Shown here: one piece after another, positions 1-13,615 of the stretch | Numbering within the stretch: the first letter of the stretch is position 1 | How the letters are laid out: each line of letters starts with the position of its first letter | Source of the DNA: Callipepla californica brunnescens | Taxonomy: Eukaryota > Chordata > Aves > Galliformes > Odontophoridae | Direction: 5' to 3' | Length of the DNA stretch: 64,000 nt | NCBI GenBank assembly: GCA_023055505.1 | Contig: JALIRH010000004.1 | Span: 20,145,368 to 20,209,367 of the forward strand | Position numbers and translations under genes: made by a program | Notes under the pieces: generated by a model | What the model saw: only the letters and a program-made list of their open reading frames with translations | Told to the model about the DNA's origin: nothing | The model's database searches: none

Positions 1-3000
1 CTAGCTGTTCAGAGTGAAGCCGCACTGAACAGCTTGACCTAATAAAAGTTACAAACCTATCTCAGGAAAAAAAGCAATATAAACAGCTCTCTTCTTAGAG
101 TCATTCACTGTCAAGCCTATGAGTTGTATAGGCGCAGCTCACAGATCAACGGGCTCTAGAAAGGGCACAGGCAGAAGATGTATTCTTCTCCTTTCAAACA
201 GCAGCCAGCTGTTTGGTTCAACAATAATCTGCAATTTCATCTGCGGAAGCTAACATGTGAAAATTGTGTCTGTGTGTATGTATGTCTATAAATGTCAAGC
301 ACCAAACAGTAAATGATGGAGTTCCTATCCTCTATGCATCTGCTTTACTGTGGGAGACTCAAATTTGCTCCTTAGCTTAGGAATTTCTTAGTTCTTGCTT
401 AGTCGAGACAAAAACTGTCTGGGTTAGCTAGCACATTTCTCCCACAAGACCAATAAACACTTTCTTCACATGGATCTATCTTATGATTCTTTCATGAGTT
501 TGCTCCATCCAGATGAAATGTTCCACAGTTTTCCCCAGTGGAAATACCATCTTACTCAAAACTGCAGAAATATCATTTCACCCAAATCATCATGATCATC
601 ACAATAATCCCTGGAGCCTTACAAAACAGTAGACAAATGCTATACTGAAATAGAATCCTGATCCAATGCCAATTCCACTCCTTCAGCTCTGGGGGTACCA
701 CGGGCCAGTTTCTTTGAGGCTGACTCTTCTTCAGGAATAATACCTTGATTTTACAGACTACTGGAAACAGAAAGTCAAAGCATCACATATGAAAGCAGAA
801 AGTTCAATGAAATTCAAGGAATAGCACAGACACTCCTCTTTTAACACAGCTTCAACTATCTGATAATGCATGTTCTGGATCTATTTAGTGCAGAATGCTG
901 ACAAATGGAAAAACAGGGAAATAATAAACCATTTTGAGATTGTAAATAATTGGACATAATGTTGTTTACAACAAAATAATGGTACCGGTGTTCTAAGAAG
1001 AACATTGTATGCTGAAGAGACGCATGCTCTATTTACAGATCTACAGATCATCTCCTCACTTCATTTTTTTGTTTCTCTTTTTTTTTAATTAGTCAACACC
1101 GAAGCTAAACAGATGCACTTAATTTGCTCAGAAGCCATACTGCTAAACAAGAGTAGCATCTGAAGCATTGCTGGCGCAGTAAATTTAACAGCTGCAACAA
1201 AACACAACCTGCTGGTGCACCAAACAAAGCAATCCAATTCTACTACTTCTCTGCAGAACATTGTATCAAATAACTTTTGCTAGAAATGTCGCACAATTTG
1301 AACATACGGAGAGGCAGCCTGAAAAAAGCAACACTGAAAATTCTTTGGGATGTGATAGAGAGCAGAGTCAATAAGCAGCTGCTGACTGGAGACAGTTCCC
1401 AAGCTCCGTGAACACACCAATTACACAAGGCAAAACCTTCTCTAAGTGTAGACAAGTCCACTTGAAACCCCATTTTAGCTTCCAATAGTAACTCGTCTCT
1501 GGATCAGCTGATGAATTCCTCTGAGCACTCAGAAATAAGAAAGGGGCTTCACATTAAAACAACTTCACATCTTTTAAAAGCTCTCAAGACAGATCCAGCT
1601 TATTTTACCCTTTCTTCATAAATAAGATGGCTATGTATTGCAAAATCTGCCTTCTGTCCTCAACTTCACCCGTAGAAGAACAGGCAGCCCTCTCCACCTC
1701 TGGCTATGATCATACTCAAGGCAAAGCAACATATGCATGTACACACATTTCTCTGAAAGCAAGAATTATCACGTGGACTTTTTTCGTAAGTGTAAATAAC
1801 TTAATTCTCAGTAATTGATTAATCTCTTCAGAGACAAAGCAACAGCATAAAATAGCATTTTGAAAAGCATTTAAGCAATGCTTTTCATTACAGAATCAAC
1901 CATGAAGTACAAGACCCACAGGAAAAAGAAAGCATGCCTTGTGTACTAACGAACCAATTTATTGAAGCCCTGACAACAGATAAAAACACTACAGATGTCT
2001 TAAGTCTCCCAGTCTGCTATGCTTCCCCCCCTTCCTCACAGATTCAATCCTTCTCTTCTCCCTAAAAAACTTCTTAAAGTTTTCAAAGACTTTTCTCCAT
2101 CAAACGAAAAAAAAAAGATTCAAAGAGTAAGTGATTGAAGCCATGGCTGCAAGACTTCTCAAAACAGAGAAAAAGATATTCAACCCAATCAAGAGACACA
2201 GGGTCACAAGGTCACATTATATTCTCCTTATTTTCTTCTACTTAGGCTTCAAAATAAGCAACGTGTAAGCCAACATAAGAAGTAATAGCTATCACTGTTG
2301 GGAAAAAAAAAAAAACAAAGGAAGACACCAATAAACATACTAAAGTTATGAAAGATAAGTAAAAGAATGGATGATGTTTTCAAAGAAGGAGTTGTGAAGG
2401 ATATGGCTGTAAACAGCAGTGTTGTACAGTATTCAGTGTTTCCAACAAAGGCAGGGAAAACCACTTTTATCCCAGTACTACTTCAGGTAGAATATAACAC
2501 AACTATGAAAGCAGCCTGTTGGTGTGAGAAAGCAGTAAGTTAAACTGCCCCATTTACTTGTACTCTCACAACTGTCCCAGATAATTCCAAGCTACGTATG
2601 AACGAATTAATTCCCATTCAAGCAGCCTAAACGCTAGCTTGTTAAAGAAAAATGTTAACAGCTCACACATTTGAAAAAGCTTCTTTCATCCCCATCACTG
2701 ACAAAAAACCAAGCTGACGGTAAGTAATTTTTAAACAAAACACGATCTGTTGGACCCCTTAACGTACAGCTCACATTTAGTCCATCGTGCGTGTTTAAAC
2801 TTGTGCACATCCCTACCTGAGCAATTAGCCTGTCAGACCTTTCTCTTAGCTGCATGGCACAACACATTGATCCGTGAGATCAATGCAACGAAGCTCAGGT
2901 TTCCCTGCCACGAGCAGAGTGCCTTTAGAGGCAGGCAGAGGGAGGAAGGACAGCAGCTGGATGGCGTTTGATGCATCCCTGAGAGACCGGCAAGGACCCC

Positions 3001-4470
3001 AATCAGTGTCTTACGCAAAGGAGGCAGCTGTTTCTCCTCCCCTCTAGCCAAACACAAAGGCTTCGTGTCAGGGTTTAACAGAGCAGGAGAGAGGAGCAAC
3101 ACAAAACACTGAGAAACACAGAAACTGTGTTTCCTGTTACTGAGCATCAATTCATTCCCACTAGACAAACGAGTCTCAGCTGCAACAGAAAGCACAGCAG
3201 TATATTAAGACGCTATACAGCACAAATTCACATGCTAAGCAAGTGTTTTACATAGGTATCTATATACGGAGAATCAGCAGAAGCTTGTCAATTAGAAATC
3301 AGTTTCTAACTAGGAAAAACAATCGCTCATCCTTTATTTATTACACCCCAAAATCTTTCATGATTTAATCAGTTACTCTGGAAAAACCTCTCTGGAATTC
3401 ATGATGTCAGAGGTAAAAGAAACTGCCGCATGCAGAAGTAGTGCCACGACCACGCCGAGCCTGAGCAGCATCTCGATGCTCCATCCTCCCACACCGCTCT
3501 TCTCATCCTAACCCCTCACTCTTCCAAAATAAAACGTATAAAAGGACACCGGATTTTAAGAGCACAATAATACATCCAACGTATATCAAAGAAGAGCAAA
3601 GCATCAGAGAATTTATTTCACCTTTGCATTTTTATAACTGCAGTATCTTCATTTTCAAAACAACTTTTCACGGATGAGGAAATGCACTACTGCAGTCAGA
3701 TTTTCTTACAGGCCACATAAACGTCATTAAGCACACTTCTCATTTATAAAGACAAGAAAGTTGTAAGGCTCTGTAAGCATAGTTCACGCTGTAAAGCAGA
3801 GGGATCGTCACAAGGAAGTATTCTATGACATTAACACAGAATAGAAGTGGTAGATTCATTTGTGCCGTGAGTTCATACCTTCAAGAGGCAACCCAAACAT
3901 TTCCAAAACTCAACGAGCAGCAGAGCAGGCTTTCATCTTTTGTTTGCTCAGCTACAGCAGCTGAAACCATCTGACGTACACTGAGGCACGGCACTGACTA
4001 CGGAGAATTATTAACAATTCTCACCGGGGGTGTTTTTTTCATCCAGAACCACAACATGGAAACCGATTCCGCACTTTAAGGCGAACACGACTGGGGGTTC
4101 TCAGCCTTGCCATCAATACACCACACCAGCTCTGAATAATTCATCTGAAATTCAACTGGTTCTGCACGCCCAACCTAAGAGAGCTACTACGGGCTATTTT
4201 ATAACCCGTTTTCTACAGCCCATTCCGTATGAATTATGAATACTGCTGGTGCTTCTCAAAAGGCTGTGACCACAAGCAGCACGAAGGCTCTGCTTTGCCC
4301 CCCCCCCCCCCCCAGCCCAAACGCCGTCCCTACGCAGCCCGTATGTTTACTATTACCCGTAGCGAGCACACCCGCGGCCTAGCCAGGCGGAGCCGTACTC
4401 ACGTACCGACGGCGCCGCTAACGGCTCCGCAGCCCCGGGGGGGGCGCGAGGCAGCGCCGCGGCTCCTCAC
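1..4470. other. Probable first intron of the left-hand minus-strand gene; no exon seen
   Basis: I scanned both strands for tau-tubulin kinase 2 coding sequence (its N-terminus and kinase start) and for any other recognisable protein and found none. The stretch is AT-rich with short poly-A and poly-T runs, and its open frames are short and unrelated to known families. If the CpG island exon at 4471 belongs to TTBK2, this stretch is intron 1. That is inference from gene order. Confidence 0.4.
4299..4314. repeat. Poly-C run
   Basis: About 15 consecutive C residues lie just left of the CpG island, on the intron side of the putative first exon. Read from the minus strand this is a poly-G tract about 150 bases downstream of the donor. 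Such runs are unstable in length and error-prone in sequencing. Confidence 0.9.
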
Positions 4471-4800
4471 CTGGAACGGGGCCGAGGCGGCGACGGATCC
4501 TCGGGCGCTGCGTCCCCGCGGAGCCCGGTGCCGCCCGCCGACGTGAAGATGGCCTACGAGCAGCGGAGCCGAGCGGGCGGGGGGGAGGGAGGGCTAGAGC
4601 GGCGGCCCCCGGCCCAGCCTCCGCCCCATAGCGTGCGGCGCGGTCTCTATGGCGACTGCGGAGCCGGGCGGGAGCCGGCCCGCCCGCGGGGAGGGGTAAG
4701 CGCTGCGCGCGGCGCTGGGGGCAGCTCAGGGGGTTAGGGGCGGCCGGCAGCCCGCCCCGCGGGCCTTAACCCGCGCGCCGCCGCCATCCCTGCGGCAATC
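4471..4800 (-). other. Predicted non-coding first exon of the minus-strand gene (TTBK2 by synteny); 5' end not defined
   Basis: On the minus strand the sequence reads CCAG, then GTGAGG, a near-consensus splice donor whose GT lies at 4469-4470, inside the CpG island and downstream of CCAAT and ETS boxes. The transcription start cannot be fixed; the upper limit is a guess from the distance to the CCAAT boxes. No long open frame with a convincing start precedes the donor, which fits a 5' UTR exon; human TTBK2 begins its coding sequence in a later exon. A second possible donor (GTGAGT) lies at about 4399-4404. Human synteny is the only basis for the gene name. Confidence 0.45.
4573..4593 (+). promoter_or_regulatory. 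G-quadruplex-type motif in CpG island
   Basis: Four or more G-runs of three or longer are separated by one to three bases (GGGCGGGGGGGAGGGAGGG), which fits the classical G-quadruplex pattern on the plus strand. It lies close to the likely transcription start of the minus-strand gene. Any role is inferred from the pattern. Confidence 0.55.
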
Positions 4801-7800
4801 CCGCTCCGAGCGCCGCCACGCCGCCGCGGTCGCCCTTCCCCGGCCGCGGCGCCACCGAGTCCGCCGCGCTCCGGGACCCGCCCGCCGCCACGCTTCCGGG
4901 GCGCTGATTGGGCGGCTGCAGAGATTTCTGCAAGCCGATTGGCTGTCGGCCGAGTCAGTCACGGCAGCTGAGGCGGGCACACCTGCGGCCCGGGTTGGTT
5001 GAGAGTCCCGCTAGCCGCCCCCGCGCAGCCTCGGGGCCGCGGGGCCCTCTGGGCAATGCAGTCGTCGGGCGGGGCTGCAGCTGCTCGCCGCCGTGCTGAG
5101 GGAGCGGCGGGCAGCGGCATGACGGGGACTCGGGCGGCGTGCCCGGCTGCAGTACCGAGCTCCGCCCGGCAGCAGCGCGGGGCCGGCCGGGGGTGCCCGA
5201 GGCTGAGGGCCCCGTCCCTCCCACGAGCAGGAGCTGCCCGCCTCGCCCAGCTGGGCTGGCACCCCGGGCTGCATAGCGGGAAGGCTCTGGTGCAGCTTGG
5301 CCACCGGAAGGGTTCGGCCAAGATAAGATTAATAAGATTAGAAGGCAGCGTCTGTTAGTGCTGCTTTATGAGTAAGTGGGATCTTAGTGCTCCCACTGCA
5401 TGAGTTCTCTGCAGTGAGGCTGTGACCCCAACCTAACAGCAAGGCCTGACCACCATTACCATTGCTAAGTCAGTTTCATTCAAAGAGAACCAGCTTGAGC
5501 AGCGGCCCACCAGTGGTAGCCACGTGGATAGAGTACCGTGATGAGGACTTATTCCTACAGATACACATATAATGCACACTGTGTGTGTCCTTGCAAATGT
5601 TACCAGCACCTGAGATGACAACTGCAGCTTGTGCTGGTTCTGGGCTGCAGCAGCTGAAGACTAACAGGCAGAAGACTCAATGCTAACGATACTACACATA
5701 AAGGGATGGCTATACTTGTGTGGTTTTGTATGACTACATTGCAGGGTGTATCTCACCAGAGGCAAAAAAGAATACGTAATTGCAGTTCCCAGTATTCTTT
5801 CTACCTTTCTCAAGACAACATCTACAAGTGTGCCAAATACAGTATCGTGGCTGCAGCCGATGCCTTTGGTTAGGCCCCAGCTCTTTGCGTGCGACAATCT
5901 GGGTCTAAACTTTCAATGAAAAAAGTTTCCAGATTTTTTTGGATACTGAGTTAATGTTCAGCACATATATTCTCTGCTTTTACTGCTGAAATATTAGCGT
6001 CAGAAAGTACTCATGTTCTTATCCATCGCAACTGAACATTATCATAGAGAGAGCTCATGAACATGCATCCACACGTGAGGAATGCCTTACTGTTCCCTAG
6101 TTAACTGAGGTGCCCAAGGTGTACAGTTCTTCAGCAAAATCTTTTAATTCGATTAAAATTAAAGGCCTTAACAAATTTGTCTATCTGATTTGTCTGTTTA
6201 CCTGTTTATCACTGCTAATCCAAGGGGCACAGTTTTCCTCATCGGTTTGTAACTTCACAAGTTAACTCACAGGTTCTGCCATAACCACAGTCATGCACAA
6301 TATCATGAATATCATACCATCAGCACACAACTTCTTCACATGCTATTAATCAGCACGTGCACTGCAAGCCATAGAAGACCAAACACTTTTTTTTTCCCTT
6401 TGTCATCAGTTAGTTTTCAAGTTCTGGCAACCTGTTGTCACTTGTTTTCAGTTTTCCATGGAATCTCCTTAAGTAGACAAAACCTGCATGGTTCAAACAA
6501 AACCCAAGCATGGAAAAATAAGCTAAAACAATCTTCTCAAAAGGAAAATCCATCTTCACTTAAGTGCAGGCAGTCTTTACAGAAAGGCCAATCTTGAATT
6601 TACTGCCTCATAAATATACCAAAGAGGTTTTTGAAGTTCTACTATTTTTGGTACAAAGTTGATGATAAACGTAACAGATAGCACCATCCCCTCTGTCAGT
6701 GCAAACTCGCAGAATATCTTCACTGCAATAAATAAATAAGCCCTCTATGTTAGAATGGAGTTAAGCTACTCTGGTTCTTTGCTGTAGTACAGGAAATTAA
6801 GCTTAGATGCATAGTGTTGATTGGACCCAGAAAAAGCTGTCTTGAGCAAAAAAACTGTACTATACCCTCTATTCAGGTTTTACACTGTTAGTTCTAATTG
6901 GCTATTTCAGTGTAAAGGTGTGCCTCTTTTTGCAGTTTAACTCCAACCATGTTCTTTCCAACACACCCTTGTACCCTTGGTGTACCAGAATATCAGATGA
7001 TAGTTACCATTCAAAGCCCATAACATCCCTTTAACAACAATCTTGAATGCTGGGGGACTAAAAGAGGAATCGATTGCTATTGTTCCTCTGAGAGACAGAC
7101 TAGAGGATGAGGTATGTGCATCACCAGTCTGACCCCACAGGGTATCTCATATGTACTGATGTAACTGTGCTTTTGTTTGAGAGTTTGTCATGCAGTCTTT
7201 GAATCAACAGATGTGAGTGGAGAGCCACCTCTGTGCCTGCATGGAATAAAAATGTGTATCCTAGACCCTCACATAAAAGAAAGCTCTTACAAAAAATACT
7301 CAAGTGCAGTAGCCTGGCAGCAATGAACATTTAGCTCTGATGTAGCTGTGAATCGTCTAGTCATTTTTGTATGCTGGTACATACATAGAAGGAAAAGGGG
7401 AAAGAAGAGGATCCTCAAGCTCTTGCAGATCTTGGAGTCTACTTCTACTACGAATACTCATTGGAGGGTGAATTCTCATACGTACATTTTATCTCTGTCT
7501 GTGCCTGTAAGGAATATCTTTATGTACTTATCTTTAAAACTATTACATCAGTTCCATTATTCCGAAGAAACACGCTGAAATTAAATAAACATTATTATCA
7601 TAAATTATGTTGAAAATATCTCTTTTATAAACAGCCAAAACCAGAGGAAGGGTCTGATCATGATTTGCATCAACAAAAGCTTCAGACACTTCTGAGACAA
7701 TTTCACTTTGGGATGGAGAAGAACAAGTTATAGAAACAACTGTGTGCTGGTTTCGATGTCCAGATGATTATATCAGCAGACAGTCTGTCAACTACAAAAC

Positions 7801-10800
7801 AGATGGAAAAGGAAGGTAGTTAGGATTTATTTATTTAATTGTTGTAAAGCACTGTGAATGGACACCACTGGATTTGTTTTGAAGGTCTTTAAATGTCCCA
7901 GGTGGTCAGAAGAGCAAAGTCAGTCAGTGAAACACACTGTGCGTTGTCTCAGATCAATGCAAAATACCTAACTTTCTTTTTGTCTCCTTGAGATCCAGCC
8001 AAGTGCTGCAGACCAGAACTCTGAAGTTAGAAGGTAAGAGGATTACTGTCAAATTATTCCCGATTCCAAAGGCATACCTGACAAAACTTCATTTTAACTG
8101 AGTAGTCACTATGCAAAGCAAACAAAGAGAGAGCAATTTTCTTTTGCTGGTAAGAAAACTGAGCTCCTACTGGCTTTTTTTCCCATAGAGCATGATTTCT
8201 AGACACAGACTGTTAATAAAGCATTAAGTCACCACTGAAGGGACAGAGGGATCTTGGATGTTTTTCAGAAGAATACAGAAGAGCAGTGTCCAATTCCTGT
8301 TATTTTCCTATTCGACAGCTTCAGAAACTTTGTTCTCTTTTTTTGTAAGCATCTCTCCACCAAAGCTTTTAAAAAAAATACCAAACACCCAACCGTATGT
8401 CCTGAGTAATATTGTTTAGTTCAAATACTGTCTAGAGAGTGAGAAATAACATCAGCGTCAGTTTTATAACAAAGTGAGAGCAGGGAGGCTTCATGGTTAG
8501 TACAGGAGGTCCATTTGAAGATAAATTTATACATCTGAGTATTTTGCTAGGAAACAAAGGGGTAATTGGCACTGTAGTGCACCAAAAGTACTGATGCTGT
8601 GGAATTATGGAATAGAAAAAGGAAATTTTACCTCACTATGTAAAGGAAATTTTGAGTCCTCATAATGTGTGTATAATTTCATCTTGCAAAAAGCTTCCTG
8701 AGGGCAGGCTTGCTACAGTACCTAGGGAATGAAGGTAAAAAACAAAATTGCTGTATGGCCTTATTATGAATAAAGCTGTAAAAATTCTGGTCTTTAAAAA
8801 ATATTTATAGCTGACACAAAAGAAGTTTTAAGTTACCAACCTAAAATACAGGTTCACTTTCTGGCTTTACCATAGACGTAAGCTGAATACACTACTTCAG
8901 TGTCTTAGTTTTCCATTTGTAATGACTCACAGTGAGTCTGAAGGGGATGACTCAGAGGTTATGGACAGCACAGCTACAATAGACTGAAATCAGAGCCAGC
9001 TTCAGAGATACCTACATGGCATTTCCTGACATATGCAGGAGCATCAAAGACTAGCAATTAAAATGCAACGCAGTTCATGCAAGCCTGCTATAATTTCCCA
9101 TTTGCCTGAAATTGGCTTCTGCATCCATATTGGTGTGAACTTCAACCATCTGAAAATTAAAATTATAGTATTTCTTTTCTGATTCATTTCATCTGTGAAA
9201 CTTTCCAGACAATGAAATGAGTTAAAATATGATAAAATTTGACTGTGTTTGCAATAGGCTTTGTGGCATTCTAGTGTACAAACTGGGTTATTTCAAATTG
9301 CCATCTATCCTCTCTTGCTGTGAGTTTTGATATCTCTGCCATTCCATAAGATCTATGGAATTTAGATCCCTTTGTCTAACTGCTACAGTCATAGGTGAGT
9401 CTAAATACTGTGATACTTCCTAAAAGTTCATTAATGTAACTGAGAGATGAATATTCTGGAAGGATCCAATTGTTTTTATTTGCCCAGTAACTTACACCTA
9501 TCAGTATCTACCAGGTCATTCACTTTACAAAAGACAAAAAAAAAAAACAAAAACAAAACACCCAGATTGCCTAAATTTCTTTTTTCATGCCCTCTCCACA
9601 TTAACATATATTGGCGAGAACCTTTTCCTGAACATGAGTTCTCCTTCTGAAGCACTGACATGTTGAGGAAAACTTGTATAATATCTGTTTGTGCCAAACT
9701 TAGTTTTAATCCATTATTCCACAATCTCTTTATCATGAAATACCACTTGCATTCAATATAAGAAGAAAAGTCACCCAAATACAAGCATTAATTTTTGAAA
9801 ATAGGTGACAAAGTATAATTCTGCATCATGCAACACCGCTACTAGATATTTAATCAGTCTAACTCATAACATAGCTGCCCTTACAGACTACATATGAATA
9901 ATACTAAAAAGATTGGACAAACACATGATACATTCACACCTCTTCCAGATCTGAAGCCACAGAGATCTTCACTGCTAGTTGTGCAGAAGGAAAACATGCT
10001 TCCTACAGGATGACAATTGACAGACCCACGGGTACAAAACACTGCTGGTTGGTTAGAAAATGCTGCTCAGTCATTATGGTCTTGGTGTTCAGGTCTTCCA
10101 GTAGGTCTGTAATAAAGCAGCACATCATGCTTTGTTATAGATGACTATAAAACAACTCATTTCTGAATAATTAACTTTGAATATTAACTTTGCAGCTGAA
10201 ACAATTTTCCGTTGAGACAGAACAAAAAGTACAGGTAGCACTGATGTCTAATTTCATGAAGATCAAAGTTATTTATTAAAATGATACACTCCAGAGCTTC
10301 CATTAGCTGGCTGAGTGACCTCTAACGTTAACTTCATTTGAGCTACAGAGATACTTGCTTTGTATTGTAGGAAAAAAACTACATACAGCGGCACTGCCAC
10401 CTTCTGTTCGTTTTTTTTCCTGCATGTGAGAACCGGGCTCATGCTGCAAAGCAACAGGTCAGACTCATCTTTCTACCAATAGGTGTCTTAGGCAATAATG
10501 CCGATTTCTAATACTCAGGGATAACTTAAGTCTGCAGGTCCACAGATGTGGCTTTTTCTAAGCAAGTAAATGTTGTCTGGGCAGAGAAAAAATAGCTTCG
10601 GGCTACTTCTAATACATCATATCCCAATCAGAGCAGTAGCTCAAAAATCCCAAGCAAATATAGACATTTGTGTACTTGTGCTGTCCACAGGGAATATGTC
10701 TTGAATGCAATCCACATAAGTACACAATTGAACAGATGGAATATAATCCTTGCAGTCTGCAGAAGTACAGAAAACCTGAAGCATAAACCATCCACGTGCA

Positions 10801-12920
10801 TAGGACAAACTCAGCATAAACATTAGTTATGAGTTTGACTGTATCAGAAAGATAAATCAAAAAGACAATCTTGCTGTTTGTCTTTATCCTATTGAGACAC
10901 GTCCTTGTAATTTTCACCACATGGAGGCACACAGTGACACTGGCAATGATTAACCTTCCTGTTCAATGCAGTAACATAAAATCATGACTCCTAGCAAGCA
11001 ATCTGAAAGGCTTTTCCTTATAGCATCATAGTTAGGTGCAGTAACCACTGCTTTACTCAAGACTTAAAAAAAGAAACTGAGTTGCACTGATAACTCATCT
11101 TCCATCTTTTCCTGATAATAAGCACAATATTGATGCATGTGAAGGGTTATCCATCCTTAGAAAAACAAGTGAACGTAAGCAAGGTATATTCCCAGAATTC
11201 CCATGCTTATTCCCAGAAAACTGTTACAATCATATTTTATTTCTTATCGTTAGCTGAGAGAGGACAGCTTATGCTTCTGAGAACATCAATATTCCTTACA
11301 GTCCCTGGTGCAGTCCCTTGCAGTCACTCGTGCTCTCTGAACCACTGTGCTGAGGTATTATAAACCCTATAGAACAAAACAGGACCTGCTTGGTGACTCC
11401 ATTTTGGTACTAACATCACCACTAAGCTGATCAAACATTGCTGCAAACTCAGCTTGTTGCTACTTCTGCAGCCAGTTCAATTCAGCCGAGTCCATCTAAC
11501 AGATGGACAGCTCTGTAAATCTGTAAAGTTTCCAAAACCAGAATCTACCATGAGTCATATACAATGATCCAGTTGTTTCTGGTTACCTATATTTGTTTCA
11601 CAATCAGCCAATACACAGTGAGAGGTGACACAAATTCCATACAAAGCAACAACATACGGAATAATGGATAAGGCATATTAAAATTAATGCAAATGGTGAT
11701 TGCCTGAGATTTTCACAGAACCAGTTTCATTATTCTCTCTCTCAGATTCATATTTGTTGTTAGGAACAAATTAAGAACTAACAAAGATGTTTGCAGATAC
11801 CGAAGAAATCTGTTTCTTATTAGCCCAAGCCCATGAGGAATAAAAAAACATCACAAACTCAGCTGGTCACTGAAGTCTCAGTTCCTGCTCAGTTAATCAG
11901 TTAAGTTTTGCAGGATTGAACCCGCTGGCATAAGAACCTTGAAATACGATTAGAGATGCAAGGGAGATTAGCATGGGCGAGAGAGTTGAAGTCTATTTCA
12001 CCATCTCCGCTGGTGTGTCAGCATAAAGAAAGAACTACCCAGACATCGGGAAATCAGAACTGCACTCTTCCTCAGGATGCCTGATCCAGATATTTTCTCC
12101 CCTAAACTCAGCAAGGTGCCGGTTCTGAGATGTCACTCAGTCCTCTGAAGCAGGTGAGATGTTTCTTTTACAATAAGTTACAGATATAAACACGTGTCTG
12201 GCTAAAAGGGCTGATTTTAGTGAAGGTAGCGAGGTAAGATGTAGGTTTTTTTATGACAAAATTACAAGCCAAATTTTTGCATCCAATAAGAAAATGTCAT
12301 AAGCAATTAAAAAGCTGTAATGTGTCTTGTTGTATGTAGCTGGGGGAATTTGATATCAAAGGAACAGGTTAAGTGGCACCTGGAAAGCAAACAGCTACGC
12401 TACACTGAAGGAACCTCTGTGTTCATAGTTAGAAAAGTTCAAGAACAGTACTGGTGATACGGGAAAGATCTTCACATTTATTGATCTTCTTCCATTGAAA
12501 GAAGTGTTTCTCCCTTTACAGAATAAAGTCCAGCCTTCTTTTCTACTGCAAGGCGGGAAAAATAACCCTGCTGAATGTACATGCTTTATAAATCTGGAGT
12601 GGTTCATACAAAATACTGAGGTGTGCTTCCAGATGCTTGGATAGGCTGGTTAGTTCCACTGATCTACCAGGAGCACGCATGGCTTTGCAGCAGTCTCACT
12701 TGCAAATATAACTTGGAGAAGAATATGTATGTGAAGCAGAATAAGCCAGTGACACTTTTAGTTCAAATCTGTGCTTCTGTTCTTCCAGATGGAAGAAATT
12801 TCTTCACAGCACTCAGGAAAACTAATGTGTGGTAGTAAGAATATATATAGCTTATATAAAACATTATAACAAATTCTGTAAATATACTGTAATGAGAAGA
12901 GAGTCTTCATATTACCTGAA

Positions 12921-12959
12921 ATAAATGCATTAAATTATTAGTGTTTAAAAAAAAAAAAA
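12921..12959 (+). terminator. AATAAA followed by a poly-A run; orphan poly(A) site or retrocopy tail
   Basis: An AATAAA hexamer at about 12921-12926 is followed some 20 bases later by a run of about 14 A. Just upstream is TGTAAATA, which matches the Pumilio binding consensus found in 3' UTRs. Together this looks like the 3' end of a plus-strand transcript or of a reverse-transcribed copy. I recognised no gene body upstream, and chance occurrence in AT-rich DNA is possible. Confidence 0.25.
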
Positions 12960-13591
12960 ATAGCTCAAGAAGCTGGGTACACTTGATCTCCTAAGCCTGG
13001 TGCTCCCAAAGACTAATTTGTCTGGGACAAATGAGGTAAGTTGTTCCTCTGTCCCAGACTCAATTCATTCAGAGCTTCCTGAGAAGCACAGCGCTGAAGA
13101 TACTTTGTGCAGTCCCAGCTCTAACAGTGACAGCAACCAAGTGGTCGCTGCACTACACCTACTAGTTATTCCTCTGCTTCCCTCTGGCAGTACAGCTCAC
13201 ATGAAATAGCTTGTTTTAGGCACATTTTCTACAGCTGGAGAACTATGGCGCAAGTACCTCTGTTAGATGAACAATAATACTCTATGCATTCTGGTCTTGT
13301 AATTAAAATTTCATCAGAGAAGCTTGAAATAGCATTTGAGAATTATTAGAGGCAAGGAATTACTCGTTGCCTTTAAGGTTCAGGTTTTTAACTTGGGCAA
13401 TCTGAGAACAGGGGAGGGAGCTGTACAACAATAACTACACAGAACTGAATGTATCTCTCTTTATGAAATCCAGCTTCCGATTTCTTTATGGTTAGAATAC
13501 AGACTCCCTTCACAGCATGCTCAGAGATCTGAGTATCAGAAGCAAAGACTATTTGCAGCAGCCATTTACAGCTATTTAAGTTTAAGTCGTG

Positions 13592-13615
13592 AACTGCTTA
13601 ACTGGTGAAGCAGTT
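13592..13615. repeat. Short perfect inverted repeat
   Basis: AACTGCTT and AAGCAGTT form 8-bp perfectly complementary arms around an 8-base spacer. It is too short for a microRNA precursor, and nothing around it suggests a function. Confidence 0.6.

Larger units (their letters stand above)
4360..5310. promoter_or_regulatory. CpG island promoter, probably of TTBK2 (minus strand)
   Basis: This is the only strongly GC- and CpG-rich block in an otherwise AT-rich window. Two ATTGG boxes (4907-4911 and 4938-4942, CCAAT on the minus strand) and a CTTCCGG box (4893-4899, an ETS site on the minus strand) sit upstream of a minus-strand splice donor at 4469-4470. A second ETS-type CCGGAAG lies on the plus strand at 5304-5310. 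This is the usual make-up of a TATA-less housekeeping promoter firing leftward. In human 15q15 the gene beyond the 3' end of UBR1 is TTBK2, with its 5' end facing UBR1, which fits the position and direction here. The gene name rests on synteny only. The promoter may also fire rightward. Confidence 0.7.

Noticed and set aside
1..4470. TTBK2 coding exon
   Set aside because: No match to the kinase N-terminus or catalytic motifs on the minus strand; if TTBK2 is the gene, its coding exons lie left of the window.
4649..4697. Short plus-strand coding start (MATAEPGG...) followed by a GTAAGC donor
   Set aside because: It matches no protein I know, no downstream exon could be linked to it, and CpG islands produce such frames by chance. 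Kept only as a possibility under the promoter finding.
4229..5358. Several overlapping frames of 60-120 codons in the CpG island on both strands
   Set aside because: GC-rich DNA lacks stop codons, so long frames arise on all strands; compositions are Arg/Ala/Pro/Gly-biased with no domain.
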